A DNA stretch of 64,000 bases, taken from positions 62,001-126,000 of the forward strand of contig JAGZSY010000015.1 of NCBI GenBank assembly GCA_018380885.1, in the 5' to 3' direction. The position numbers and the translations under genes were made by a program. Of the stretch, positions 18,252 through 27,068 are shown piece after piece (the first letter of the stretch is position 1; each line of letters starts with the position of its first letter). This DNA comes from Enterocloster asparagiformis. GTDB taxonomy: Bacteria; Bacillota; Clostridia; Lachnospirales; Lachnospiraceae. The notes beneath the pieces were generated by a model, which searched no databases, was not told where the DNA came from, and saw nothing but the letters and a program-made list of their open reading frames with translations.

Positions 18252-19421
18252 CTACTTAAATTTCTTCTGATTCTCCGCAAATTCCCGCTTCACTTCCTCC
18301 ATCAGCCCCGGGGTGTGAATCAGGTCATAGCAGGCGCCGGCAATGGATTTCGCCCCGTAGAGAATGCAGTCCCGGGCCGCCTGCGTCTTTCCCGCATCCA
18401 CAAACTCCTGGGAGTGGGAGGCCGTACCCTCGGGCACAAAGGCCACGCGGATACAGGAACCCGGAATCTCGTACATCACGTTGCCAAAATCCGTAGAACC
18501 GGTGCGCTCCCTGGGCGGGGACAGGCGCGGAGCGCCGGCCAGCCTGGCATTTTCCATGAGCAGCTCGTTCAGCTTTAAAACCGGAATCTTGTTGTAAAAG
18601 TCGCTCTTGGGATGAATCTCATATTCAACCCCCGCGATTAAGGCCGCGCCCTTGACAATATCATAGAAACGGCCCACCACCAGCTCCAGGCTGGCCCGGC
18701 TGAAGGAGCGGAGCGAGAACTTTCCCACCGCCCTGGCGGGCACGATGTTGGCCGGCCCCGGCAGCTCCGTCATGGTGTAGTGCATCCGGGTGTCGTCCGG
18801 AACATGCTCCCGCAGAAACTCGATGCCGTTAAACGCCACCAGCAGCGCGTCCAGGGCGCTCTTGCCCTTCTCCGGCGCCAGGGCCGCGTGAGCGCCCTTT
18901 CCGTGGAAAATCACCTCAAAGGACCGGTCCGCCAGGCACTTCACATCCGTGCAGGTGGTGGGGGACCCGTGCATCATAAACGCGGTGTCCAGCTCCTTAA
19001 AGCATCCTTTTTTTACCATATCGCACTTGGCGCCCAGCGTCTCCTCCGCCGGGGTTCCGTACACCGTCACCTTAAAGGGCGCATCCCCGCTCAGTTCCTT
19101 AAGCGCCACCGCCGCGCCCACGCAGGCAGGCCCCTGCATGTGATGGCCGCAGCCGTGTCCCAGCCCTTTCAGGGCGTCATACTCGCACAGGATGCCCACG
19201 GACGGACCGCCGGTTCCATTTTCGTAAACCGCGCGGAACGCGGTCTCATACCCGGCGATGCCCTGTTCCACCTGAAATCCGTTCTGATCCAAATAGTTGG
19301 TCAGAAGAGCGGCAGCCTGGTATTCCTTTCCCTCGTATTCGGGGTGGTCGAAAATAAAATCCGCCATTTCCCAGAGCGCTTCCCTCTGCTCCTCAATCTT
19401 CTGAAACAACGCTTCTTTCAT
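18252..19421 (-). CDS. M20 family amidohydrolase (AbgB-like)
   Basis: A metal-dependent amidohydrolase of 389 residues. The motifs GILCEYDALKGLGHGCGHHMQG and YGTPAEETLGAKCD hold the two-metal ligands and the catalytic Glu. A dimerisation or lid domain follows at about residues 175-290 (FHGKGAHAALAPEKGKSALDALL). The C-terminal STDFGNVMYEIPG and the length fit the group that includes p-aminobenzoyl-glutamate hydrolase subunit B. It lies 18 bp downstream of a YfcC-family permease, so imported N-acyl amino acids or peptides are the likely substrate. The exact substrate cannot be read from the sequence. Confidence 0.88.
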   Translation of the reverse strand: MKEALFQKIEEQREALWEMADFIFDHPEYEGKEYQAAALLTNYLDQNGFQVEQGIAGYETAFRAVYENGTGGPSVGILCEYDALKGLGHGCGHHMQGPACVGAAVALKELSGDAPFKVTVYGTPAEETLGAKCDMVKKGCFKELDTAFMMHGSPTTCTDVKCLADRSFEVIFHGKGAHAALAPEKGKSALDALLVAFNGIEFLREHVPDDTRMHYTMTELPGPANIVPARAVGKFSLRSFSRASLELVVGRFYDIVKGAALIAGVEYEIHPKSDFYNKIPVLKLNELLMENARLAGAPRLSPPRERTGSTDFGNVMYEIPGSCIRVAFVPEGTASHSQEFVDAGKTQAARDCILYGAKSIAGACYDLIHTPGLMEEVKREFAENQKKFK

Positions 19422-19439
19422 AATATACCTCCGTTTTAA

Positions 19440-20840
19440 TTACATGGGACCAAATTGCATGGCCTGGGCGATGCCGATCATCACGCACGCTGTCAGCGCC
19501 CAGATCAGGAACAGCTTCCACATAAATTTCATCCAGCGGTCATAGGGGATGTTCACCGCGCTGATAATCCCCATCAGCGCTGTGGAGTGGGGCAGAATAT
19601 AGTTGCAGAAACCGTCGCCGAAGTTGAAGGCCAGCACGCTGGTCTGCCGGGTCACGCCCAGCAGGTCGGACAGCGGAATCATAATGGGCATCACGGCCGC
19701 TGCCTGTCCGCTTCCGGATACCACCACAAAGTTGATCAGCGTGTTGGCAATATACATGGCCGGCGCCATCAAAAACGTGGGGGTGTGGCGCAGCACGGAG
19801 GCCAGCCCGTAAACCACCGTGTCCACAATCTTTCCGGCCGACATGACGTTGGCAATGGTGGTGGCCAGTCCGATAATCAGCGCTGCGGTGATCATTTTCT
19901 TACAGCCGTCTATAAAGATTTTCGACATGGAGGACGGGGTTTCGCCGGACAGGAAGCCCACCACAACCGCCAGGCCGATGAAGGTGGCCGCCAGCTCCTC
20001 CATATCCCAGTCGAACTTCACAGAGCCGATCACCATGCCCACCAGGGCCGCAATCAGTGACAGAATGATCAGCGTTTTGCGGATATCCATGGAGCCAAAG
20101 GAATCGATATCCAAGTCCTTCTGCTCGTTCTGACTGTCAAACTCGTGCATGGGGCTTCTGTCCGGGTCCTTGCGGATCTTTAAGGCGTAGCGCACCAGAT
20201 AGATGTTGGTGATGATCAAAAACACCACAAAACAGACGGCGCGGTACTGGATACCCGAGAAGGTGGGCAGCTCCGCGATCTCCTGGGCCACCACCGTGGT
20301 GCTGGGATTGAGCATACCGGTGGAAAAGCCTACCGCTCCGCCCAACAGGATAATGGCCGCTCCCGTGATGGAGTCCAGGCCCATTGCCAGCGTAATCATC
20401 ACAACCACCGGGGCAAAGGCGATAAACTGGTTCACGCCCTGGGTGGTACAGATCAGCGCGAAGATCGTGGTCATAATGGGAATAAATATGTACAGTCGGT
20501 CCTGGAAGATTTTCGCCACCTTGGCCACCGCGGAGTGGAGCGCTCCGGATTTGCTGATCATGTCAAAGGCGCCGCCGGAAAACAGGATCACCAGCATCAG
20601 CGAGATGCGGCTGCAGATCGCCTTTACAATGTACAGCGGAATCAGGAACGGATTTACCGGCGTCCGCTCAATAAATGAGAACTGCGAGGGGTCAATCACC
20701 TTAATCCCGGCTTCGTTTTCCACTCTCGCATACTGTCCGGCCGGGATTATCCAGGTCATCAGAGTGGCAAACAGAATGATGGAAATAATGATGACGAATG
20801 TGTGCGGCATTTTAAATGCCTTTTTCTTCTTTTCTGTCAT
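19440..20840 (-). CDS. YfcC family (DcuC-like) membrane permease
   Basis: A polytopic membrane protein of 466 residues with about 11-12 hydrophobic segments. HTFVIIISIILFATLMTWIIPAGQY and the C-terminal VSGSGQAAAVMPIMIPLSDLLGVTRQT, GDGFCNYILPHS are characteristic of the YfcC/ArgW family of putative amino-acid and peptide permeases. AAGGAGG supports the start. It is first in a two-gene operon with the M20 amidohydrolase at 18252. A very AT-rich block at 20880-20940 lies upstream. Confidence 0.88.
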   Translation of the reverse strand: MTEKKKKAFKMPHTFVIIISIILFATLMTWIIPAGQYARVENEAGIKVIDPSQFSFIERTPVNPFLIPLYIVKAICSRISLMLVILFSGGAFDMISKSGALHSAVAKVAKIFQDRLYIFIPIMTTIFALICTTQGVNQFIAFAPVVVMITLAMGLDSITGAAIILLGGAVGFSTGMLNPSTTVVAQEIAELPTFSGIQYRAVCFVVFLIITNIYLVRYALKIRKDPDRSPMHEFDSQNEQKDLDIDSFGSMDIRKTLIILSLIAALVGMVIGSVKFDWDMEELAATFIGLAVVVGFLSGETPSSMSKIFIDGCKKMITAALIIGLATTIANVMSAGKIVDTVVYGLASVLRHTPTFLMAPAMYIANTLINFVVVSGSGQAAAVMPIMIPLSDLLGVTRQTSVLAFNFGDGFCNYILPHSTALMGIISAVNIPYDRWMKFMWKLFLIWALTACVMIGIAQAMQFGPM

Positions 20841-20966
20841 ATACCAGTTCCTCCTTCGAATTTAGTTACTATTAATGTACCGTCTTTCGAAGAATAAGTA
20901 TATTTTAATTTATTTATTTTTTATATAAATTTTACTTTTAGTTAATGTTTGCGCCCCCCGGCCGTC
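20841..20966 (-). promoter_or_regulatory. AT-rich upstream region of the first yfcC/M20 operon
   Basis: About 65 bp (20876-20940) are almost pure A/T and contain a TATACT-like -10 on the minus strand without a good -35. Two TTCGAA palindromes about 35 bp apart (near 20857 and 20886) flank it. This fits an activator-dependent promoter served by the adjacent LysR gene. It is inference. Confidence 0.35.
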
Positions 20967-21884
20967 TCACCGCTGGTACTCCTTCCCCCGTTCCAACAGC
21001 ATGTCGATCATCCTCTGCATATACCCCATGACCGGCATGTCCTTGCGGTAGGCGAGCACAAAATCCGTCCTTCCCTTATCGCTGTCAATCCCATAATAAT
21101 TAACGCCCTTGGTATACTTCATGTGGCGCGCGTAGCCCTCCCGGTTGAATCCGATCCCCAGCCCCTCCGCCACCATCTGCATCGCCGTCTCGATGTTGGA
21201 GATTACGCGGATCTTTTTGGGCACAACGCCCTTTTCCGCCAGAAAACGGTCCGCATCCTGGCGGATGCTCTGATCCGGCTTTGCCAGTATCAGCTTCTCC
21301 CCGTTCAAATGCGTCAGGTCCAGATACCGGTACTGTTCTCCCGGCACATACCGCGCCTTTTCATTGACCGGGTGGCGCTGTGGCACCGCCACAAGAAGCT
21401 GTTCCTTGAACATCAGCTGGCTTTTCATGTCCGGCCGCACGTCCGAGGCATTGCACAGAAGCAGGTCGATCTGGAAGTTTTTGATCTTCTGATCCAGCAC
21501 GCCCATAATGCCTTCGTATAAAATCACGTCCACCCGCGGAAATTCCTTCTCATATGCCGCCACCACCGGCGGCAGCAGCCAGGTGGCGCGCCTGGTCTGG
21601 ACGCCGATGCGGATGCGGCCCGTGTAGTTGCCGGTGATGTCCTTGAGCTCCTCCTGAAACTCCTCCTCAAGGCGCAGCATGGCCCTGGCCTTCTCCACGT
21701 AGCGCTCCCCCGCGTACGTCAGAACAAACCGTTTCCCCACCCGCTCAAACAGCTTCACGTCCAGGCTTTTTTCCAGATTGTTGATGTAAATGCTCAGCGC
21801 AGGCTGCGAGATGTACAGCTCCTTCGCCGCTCTGGTGATGGTCCCGCAATCCGCCAAAACACACACATACTGCTGTTCCTTCAT
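20967..21884 (-). CDS. LysR-family transcriptional regulator
   Basis: A protein of 305 residues. The N-terminal winged helix (QYVCVLADCGTITRAAKELYISQPALSIYINNLEKSL) and the KLFERVGKRFVLTYAGERYV wing are typical. Residues about 90-300 are a periplasmic-binding-like effector domain. The start at 21884 is chosen because GGGGG lies six bases before it. It sits next to and in the same direction as the first yfcC/M20 operon, and shares an intergenic region with a divergent LysR gene. Effector is unknown. Confidence 0.88.
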   Translation of the reverse strand: MKEQQYVCVLADCGTITRAAKELYISQPALSIYINNLEKSLDVKLFERVGKRFVLTYAGERYVEKARAMLRLEEEFQEELKDITGNYTGRIRIGVQTRRATWLLPPVVAAYEKEFPRVDVILYEGIMGVLDQKIKNFQIDLLLCNASDVRPDMKSQLMFKEQLLVAVPQRHPVNEKARYVPGEQYRYLDLTHLNGEKLILAKPDQSIRQDADRFLAEKGVVPKKIRVISNIETAMQMVAEGLGIGFNREGYARHMKYTKGVNYYGIDSDKGRTDFVLAYRKDMPVMGYMQRMIDMLLERGKEYQR

Positions 21885-22150
21885 ATTCATCCCCCGACGC
21901 CGTCCTTTCCCCAATATCATTAACCTCATTATAGCACAGGGGGATTATTTATAAAACTTATTATCTTAAATGTTATCATAACTTTAACAAAATATTGGCC
22001 CGCCGATAAATTGCGGAAAAACGCCGGCTCAACGCAAAGGAAACTGGAAGGCGGAGCTGGATTTTTAGCCCGTAATTGCTTATAATGAGGATAAATCTTC
22101 ATTATACAGACCAACCGGCAACCAGCCAATCAGAAAGGCCCAGAATACTC
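21885..22150. promoter_or_regulatory. Divergent intergenic region between two LysR genes
   Basis: On the minus strand an extended -10 TGTGCTATAAT (TATAAT at 21928-21933) serves the left gene. On the plus strand TATAAT (22081-22086) serves the right gene, with a poor -35. GTTATCATAAC (21973-21983) is a perfect palindrome. ATAATGA (22082-22088) and TCATTAT (22099-22105) form an inverted repeat over the right -10. Both are plausible LysR sites. Confidence 0.5.
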
Positions 22151-23062
22151 ATGATAAAAGAACTATCCTATGTAATCGCCATCGCGGAAAAGGGCAACGT
22201 GTCCAAGGCGGCGGAATCCCTGTTTATCTCCCAGCCCTCCCTCAGCCGCTACATAAAGGACCTGGAAAACCGGCTGGGCGTACAGCTCTTTCAGCGCATC
22301 AACAACCGGCTGATCCTGACCCACGCCGGCGAAAAATATGTGGAGACAGCCAAAAAGATCACGGAAATGTACACGGACCTGGAGAAGGACCTGTCCGGCA
22401 TCAACGAGGAGCTGTCCGGTCGCCTGCGGGTGGGCTGCGCCGTCCTGAGAATGTCCTACAACATGCCCTCGATTCTGAAAGCCTTTATCACCAAATACCC
22501 CAACGTGGATTTACAGCTCTACGAGAACTACACCACCAAGGGCCTGGAGTACATGCTGCTGAACGGCGAGATCGACCTGGCCATCATCAACCAGCGGGGC
22601 CTGCCCCGTCTAAACTACATCCCCTTTTTCGAGGAGGAGCTGCTGATCGCTGTGCCCACGGCCCAGACGCTGGCCGCCAAGGGCAGCCCGAGGGAGGGCT
22701 GCAAGTACCCCTGGATCGACATCCGCCTGCTCCACAACCAGCCCTACATCGGACTCAACGGCGAGCAGTCCATAGCCATCAAGACCCGGGAAATCTTCAG
22801 CCGGTACCGCGTCACCCCGGCCACGGTCTTAAAGGTCAAGAGCGTGGAATCCGCGTTCCGCCTGGCCGAGGCCGGCCTGGGCTGCGCCATCATCCCTGAA
22901 ACCGTGGTAAAGATCCCCAGCGTCCCGGTGCCGCCCAGGATATTCTCCTTCGGCGACCCCGTCACCAAGTGGAATCTGGCCATCGCCTACCGGGAGGGGA
23001 CGGTGTTCTCCAATACGGCGGTGGAGTTTATTAATTTGGTGAAGAATATTCATCCGTCTTAG
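22151..23062 (+). CDS. LysR-family transcriptional regulator
   Basis: A protein of 303 residues. The HTH is MIKELSYVIAIAEKGNVSKAAESLFISQPSLSRYIKDLENRL, followed by VQLFQRINNRLILTHAGEKYV. The C-terminal two thirds is the effector-binding domain. The ATG at 22151 fits the family; the ribosome site (GAAAGG) is rather distant. It is divergent from the LysR gene at 20967-21884 and convergent with the second YfcC gene. The two LysR proteins look related, suggesting duplication along with the two permease modules. Confidence 0.88.
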   Translation: MIKELSYVIAIAEKGNVSKAAESLFISQPSLSRYIKDLENRLGVQLFQRINNRLILTHAGEKYVETAKKITEMYTDLEKDLSGINEELSGRLRVGCAVLRMSYNMPSILKAFITKYPNVDLQLYENYTTKGLEYMLLNGEIDLAIINQRGLPRLNYIPFFEEELLIAVPTAQTLAAKGSPREGCKYPWIDIRLLHNQPYIGLNGEQSIAIKTREIFSRYRVTPATVLKVKSVESAFRLAEAGLGCAIIPETVVKIPSVPVPPRIFSFGDPVTKWNLAIAYREGTVFSNTAVEFINLVKNIHPS

Positions 23063-23134
23063 GGGACAGCCCGCTTCTGTCAATATTCCTTTCCGGCCCG
23101 CCGCACAAACGGCCCGTTTCATTGACCACAACTT

Positions 23135-23167
23135 AACACAGCGCCCCGGTTTTCGGAGCGCTGTGTT
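23135..23167. terminator. Hairpin between convergent lysR and yfcC
   Basis: AACACAGCGC (23135-23144) pairs perfectly with GCGCTGTGTT (23158-23167). It lies between two convergent genes. Neither strand has a clear T run, so termination efficiency is uncertain. Confidence 0.5.
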
Positions 23168-23180
23168 GCGGCTTGTACGG

Positions 23181-24578
23181 TTAAAACCCAATCCACCCGG
23201 TGGCGGTAGCCCATACCAGGCTTACCACAATGGGGACCAGATAGATCGTAAACAGAGGCGTAATGAATTTCATCCACTTTTTGAAGCTCACCTGTCCCAG
23301 AGCCAGAGCGCCCATGAACGCGGCGCTGGTGGGGTTCATCAGGTTTGTGAAGCTGTCGCCGTACTGGTATGCCAGGATCGCGGTCTGACGGGTGATTCCC
23401 AGCACATCGGACAGAGGCGCCATGATGGGCATCACCACGTTCGCCTGGGCGGAGCCTGAGGGAATGGGGATATTGATCAGGCAGTTGGCCACAAACATCC
23501 CGATGGCAGCCATGGCCTTGGGCAGGGCGCGCAGGGGCAGGGAGATGTAGTACACCACCGTGTCGATGATCAGGCCGTTTGTGAGGATCGCGGAAATCAT
23601 GGAAGCCAGGATGATCATCAGCACGGTGCTGACCATGGTCTGTCCGCCCTTTACAAAGGTCTTGTAGCCCTCATCCAGGGATTTCCCTGCCACAATATTG
23701 CCGAACACCGCGGCCACAAAGAGGATGCCGGCCATCTCCGAGGGACCGTATTTCCACAGCTTTGTGCCGACGGCAAAATACACGATGCCCGCCACAAACA
23801 CCAGAAGAATCAGCCCGTGCTTCCAGGTAAATTCCTGGCCCGCGTAAGCGCCGGAGGCCTCCACGTTTAAAGAATCGATGCTCTGTCCGCCCATAACGCT
23901 CTTAGACGGGTCTTTACGGATTCGCACACAGTACCAGGTCATAAACGCGGCCAGAATCAGTACAAAGATAACGGTCATCAGCAGCCTCAGGCCGAAACCG
24001 GAGAACTGGGGGATACCGGCCAGCGACTGGGCCGTTGCCGTGGTGGAAACGTTGATGGGCGAAGCCATAAAACCAATCCAGGGACCCAGATAGGCCAGGC
24101 CCACGGCCACCGCGTTGTCCAGCTTCAGCTTCTGGGCGATCACGATGCAGATGGGAACCAGGGTGATTGCCGTGCTGATAAACACTGTCGCCGAGCCGCA
24201 GACTCCCAGCAGACAGCAGAGAATGGGGATGATGGCGATGGTCTTTTCACCGTAGCGCTTGATCACGGCGTCCAGACCAATGTCCATTGCGCCGGTTTCC
24301 GTGATCATGCGCAGAGAGCCGCCCACCACCAGCATGGACAGAATCAAGTTTCCGCTGGCCTTCAGGGCGCTGGTGCCCATGGTGAGAATTTCCTGGAAAA
24401 TGTTCACGTGAACCTTCTGTACAATATGGAAGGAATCCGGGTCCACCACATTGTCCACCCGCTCAAATTGTCCGGACGGAATGATAAACGACAGAACCCA
24501 GAACGCCACAATAATCCACGTGATCAGGACGAAGGGGTTCAATTCCTTTGATTTCTTTTCTTTCGCATGTTTTGGCAT
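23181..24578 (-). CDS. YfcC family (DcuC-like) membrane permease, second copy
   Basis: A polytopic membrane protein of 465 residues related to the permease at 19440-20840. It shares the N-terminal ITWIIVAFWVLSFIIPSGQFERV region and the C-terminal IPIPSGSAQANVVMPIMAPLSDVLGITRQTAILAYQYGDSFTN. It follows an M20D amidohydrolase with only 10 bp between them, the reverse gene order of the first module. Transport of amino acids or N-acylated derivatives is inferred. Confidence 0.88.
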   Translation of the reverse strand: MPKHAKEKKSKELNPFVLITWIIVAFWVLSFIIPSGQFERVDNVVDPDSFHIVQKVHVNIFQEILTMGTSALKASGNLILSMLVVGGSLRMITETGAMDIGLDAVIKRYGEKTIAIIPILCCLLGVCGSATVFISTAITLVPICIVIAQKLKLDNAVAVGLAYLGPWIGFMASPINVSTTATAQSLAGIPQFSGFGLRLLMTVIFVLILAAFMTWYCVRIRKDPSKSVMGGQSIDSLNVEASGAYAGQEFTWKHGLILLVFVAGIVYFAVGTKLWKYGPSEMAGILFVAAVFGNIVAGKSLDEGYKTFVKGGQTMVSTVLMIILASMISAILTNGLIIDTVVYYISLPLRALPKAMAAIGMFVANCLINIPIPSGSAQANVVMPIMAPLSDVLGITRQTAILAYQYGDSFTNLMNPTSAAFMGALALGQVSFKKWMKFITPLFTIYLVPIVVSLVWATATGWIGF

Positions 24579-24588
24579 GGGATACCTC

Positions 24589-25782
24589 CTAGTCGCATTC
24601 GTTCAGTTTCAGGGCAATCTGTAAGGTGGCGTAGGCGCCGTATGGCAGGGCGGCCTCGTCCACATCGAATTTGGGATTGTGGGCCGCCTCGCCGGAGCCG
24701 TATTCCCGGTTGCGCACGCCGATGAGAATGTGCAGCCCCTGGCCGTTGTATTTTCGGATGTAGTTGGTAAAGCCCTCGGACCCGGTCTTGGGTTCGGTCT
24801 CCACCACCGCCCCGGCGCCCAGAGTCTCGCCGACCGCCTGACAGGCCAGGTCAGCCAAATGCGGGTCGTTGACCAGCGGATAGCTCAGATATTCAAAGGT
24901 CTGCTCCGCCCGGCAGCGGTGGGCGCTGGCAATAGCAGCGACGATCTCCTTCATCCGCTCATAGGCGAACTCGCCCAGTTCCCGGTCAAAGAAGCGCATT
25001 GTGCCTCCGAATGAAGCCTGGGAGGGTATAGCGTTTCTCGCCGTTCCCGCTTCCATATGGCCAATGGTCAGGGCCATGGGGGAGAGGGGAGGAATATTCC
25101 TGGTCAGAATCTGGTTCAAACCGGTGATGATCTCCGCCGTGCACAGAATCGGATCGATTCCCCGGTGGGGAGCGGCCCCGTGAGTTCCCTCCCCGTGAAT
25201 CGTGTATTCAAACGCTCCCACGCCGGCCATGCGGGGGCCGGGGACAATGGAGACGGTTCCCGTGTCAATCCCTTCCTCCACGTGACAGGCATAGACGCGG
25301 TCAATATCATAGTGATCCAGATAGGGCAGCATCAGCCAGCAGCCCTTTCCATTTTCCTCCGCAGGCTCAAAGCAGATGATGAATTTACCGGAGAACTGGT
25401 CCCGGATAGCGGTCAACTCCTTCATCACCGCCAGCATCATCGCCGTGTGGGCGTCGTGCCCGCACAGATGCCCAACGCCGGGTACCTTGGAGCAGCTGTT
25501 TTTCGGCCCCGCCAGGTTGTTGGCATCCTCCTGGATTGGAAGAGCGTCGATGTCCGCCCGCAGAAGTACGTTTTTACCTGTTCCGGGCCTCGTCCCCTCA
25601 ATCACCGCGATCACGCCGTAATCCCCGGCCATCTCATAGGGCAGCCCACAGGCCTCCACTTCCCCCACAATAAACCGGCTGGTCTCCTTCTCCTCCATAC
25701 TCAGCTCCGGTGATTCGTGGAACCGTCTCCTGGCGCTTACCAGATAGTCCTGGTACTTGTCTTTGAATTGCTGAAACGTCAT
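24589..25782 (-). CDS. M20D family N-acyl-amino-acid / hippurate amidohydrolase
   Basis: A protein of 397 residues. ARRRFHESPELSMEEKETSRF, LLRADIDALPIQED, GHLCGHDAHTAMML, FEPAEENGKG and HVEEGIDTG are the M20D (HipO, AmaA, IAA-amino-acid hydrolase) metal and catalytic motifs. The lid domain begins FEYTIHGEGTHGAAPHRGIDPI. It hydrolyses N-acyl or N-aroyl amino acids in the cytoplasm. The ATG at 25782 has GGGGGA upstream. It is the first gene of the operon driven by the MerR-type promoter at 25916-25946, and its product may feed the redox operon across the intergenic region. Confidence 0.9.
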   Translation of the reverse strand: MTFQQFKDKYQDYLVSARRRFHESPELSMEEKETSRFIVGEVEACGLPYEMAGDYGVIAVIEGTRPGTGKNVLLRADIDALPIQEDANNLAGPKNSCSKVPGVGHLCGHDAHTAMMLAVMKELTAIRDQFSGKFIICFEPAEENGKGCWLMLPYLDHYDIDRVYACHVEEGIDTGTVSIVPGPRMAGVGAFEYTIHGEGTHGAAPHRGIDPILCTAEIITGLNQILTRNIPPLSPMALTIGHMEAGTARNAIPSQASFGGTMRFFDRELGEFAYERMKEIVAAIASAHRCRAEQTFEYLSYPLVNDPHLADLACQAVGETLGAGAVVETEPKTGSEGFTNYIRKYNGQGLHILIGVRNREYGSGEAAHNPKFDVDEAALPYGAYATLQIALKLNECD

Positions 25783-25915
25783 ATGTTCCCCCATTTCTGC
25801 GCTGCGGTTTTATATCGGGACCCGCGGTGCAGCGCGGCCGCGGCTCCCTGTCCCCGGCCGCCCCTGCTGCAAACGAACTGCGCCGGTAAGGCACCGGAGT
25901 ATTTTCCTCGCTATC

Positions 25916-25946
25916 AGTGTAAGGGGTATAGTGACTATACATGCAA
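25916..25946 (-). promoter_or_regulatory. MerR-type promoter and operator for the M20D/yfcC operon
   Basis: On the minus strand TTGCAT (25941-25946) and TACACT (25916-25921) are 19 bp apart, the overlong spacing of MerR-activated promoters. The spacer is filled by a perfect inverted repeat GTATAG-N3-CTATAC (25926-25940). The same architecture recurs at 26942-26972. The rest of 25783-26083 shows no gene; no confident promoter for merR itself was found. Confidence 0.8.
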
Positions 25947-26083
25947 CTTGTTAAAATCAACAAAGAATTGGTCAAACATTTATGCATATTCCTCATGGAC
26001 CGATGCGGCTTCCGGGAATTACCGCTTGAAGTTTTACCGTTTTTCCGCTAAGATCAAAATAGGAAACGGGGGATGTGACGGAT

Positions 26084-26899
26084 ATGGAATTTTCAATCGG
26101 AAAAATGGCGGAGCTGCACGGCATTTCCAGACAAACGCTGATCTATTATGACAAAATTGGGCTGTTTCGTCCCACGCGGGTGGACGAAAGCGGAGCGCGC
26201 TACTATGACAGCGCACAGATGCCCTTTCTGCGGGAGATTTGCTTCCTGAAGGAGCAGAATGTGCCGCTCAAGGAAATCCACAAAAATATGGAGTCCCGGA
26301 ACCGGGACTCCGCGATGCTTTTGCTCAAAAGCCAGATTGAGGAGATTCAGAGCCAGCAGGAGGCGCTGGAGCGCACCAGACAGGCGCTGTTGAACCGCCT
26401 TTCCTCCTACGAGAAGGCGGACTGGAACCTGCTGCGGGGCGATTCCCTGCTGGTGGAGCATTTGGAGCCGCGCAGGGCCGTGTTCGTAAAATGGCCGCAG
26501 GAGGACATGACGGTTGACCTGCTGCACATGTGCTATGTCCGCGGATGGGAAAAACTGCGCCAGGCAGGCCTGAACATGGACAAGGGCTTTGGCGCCGTCA
26601 TGCGGCGCTCCTCCCTGGAAACCGAGCAGCCGCTGAGAAATGCGGGCAGCCTGTTTTTTATACCCGGGGACGCGCCTCCCATAGACGGGGAAATCGCAAT
26701 TCCCGAGGGGGATTACCTCTGCATGTTCCGCTGCGGAATGCCCTACAAGCTCAATCCCGTGTACGAGTTCTGGAGCACTCTGCACCGCAGACAGATCAAA
26801 ACCGCCGGAGACCTCTACAGCGTCTGTATCCTGGACACCACCTTTCACAGCGAGCGAATGAAGGAGGATCTGTGCCAGCTTCAGATCAGGCTGGCGTAA
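26084..26899 (+). CDS. MerR-family regulator with GyrI/BmrR-like effector domain
   Basis: A protein of 271 residues. Residues 1-70 (MEFSIGKMAELHGISRQTLIYYDKIGLF) are the MerR winged helix. Residues about 75-115 form a coiled coil (SQIEEIQSQQEALERTRQALL). The C-terminal about 150 residues resemble the GyrI-like small-molecule domain of BmrR. Such proteins bind hydrophobic or aromatic ligands and activate promoters with 19-bp spacers. Both flanking operons have exactly such a promoter with a shared palindrome, so it likely controls both. A GTG at 26075 is an alternative start. Confidence 0.88.
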   Translation: MEFSIGKMAELHGISRQTLIYYDKIGLFRPTRVDESGARYYDSAQMPFLREICFLKEQNVPLKEIHKNMESRNRDSAMLLLKSQIEEIQSQQEALERTRQALLNRLSSYEKADWNLLRGDSLLVEHLEPRRAVFVKWPQEDMTVDLLHMCYVRGWEKLRQAGLNMDKGFGAVMRRSSLETEQPLRNAGSLFFIPGDAPPIDGEIAIPEGDYLCMFRCGMPYKLNPVYEFWSTLHRRQIKTAGDLYSVCILDTTFHSERMKEDLCQLQIRLA

Positions 26900-26941
26900 G
26901 GGGATCGATTCCCGTCCGCCCTTTTTGTACAAAATGCCATA

Positions 26942-26972
26942 TTGAACCTATAGCCGCTATACGTCTTATACT
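26942..26972 (+). promoter_or_regulatory. MerR-type promoter and operator for the redox/UbiD operon
   Basis: TTGAAC (26942-26947) and TATACT (26967-26972) are exactly 19 bp apart. The spacer carries CTATAG-N3-CTATAC (26948-26962), placed as in the promoter at 25916-25946, with the same four bases between operator and -10. This is the geometry of MerR-distorted promoters. Confidence 0.82.
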
Positions 26973-27068
26973 GACAGCCATGGAGCAATCTCCGCGGCTG
27001 TTTTTTTTATATAAAATCCGCCCTGAGAAAGCCGTCTGCGCCGGAATGGACCGGGAAAGGAGCTGCAA

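Noticed and set aside
20852..20872. A third GTTTAG-N3-CTAAAC operator upstream of yfcC
   Set aside because: Only TAG-N3-CTA is kept; the flanking bases do not match, so similarity is too weak.
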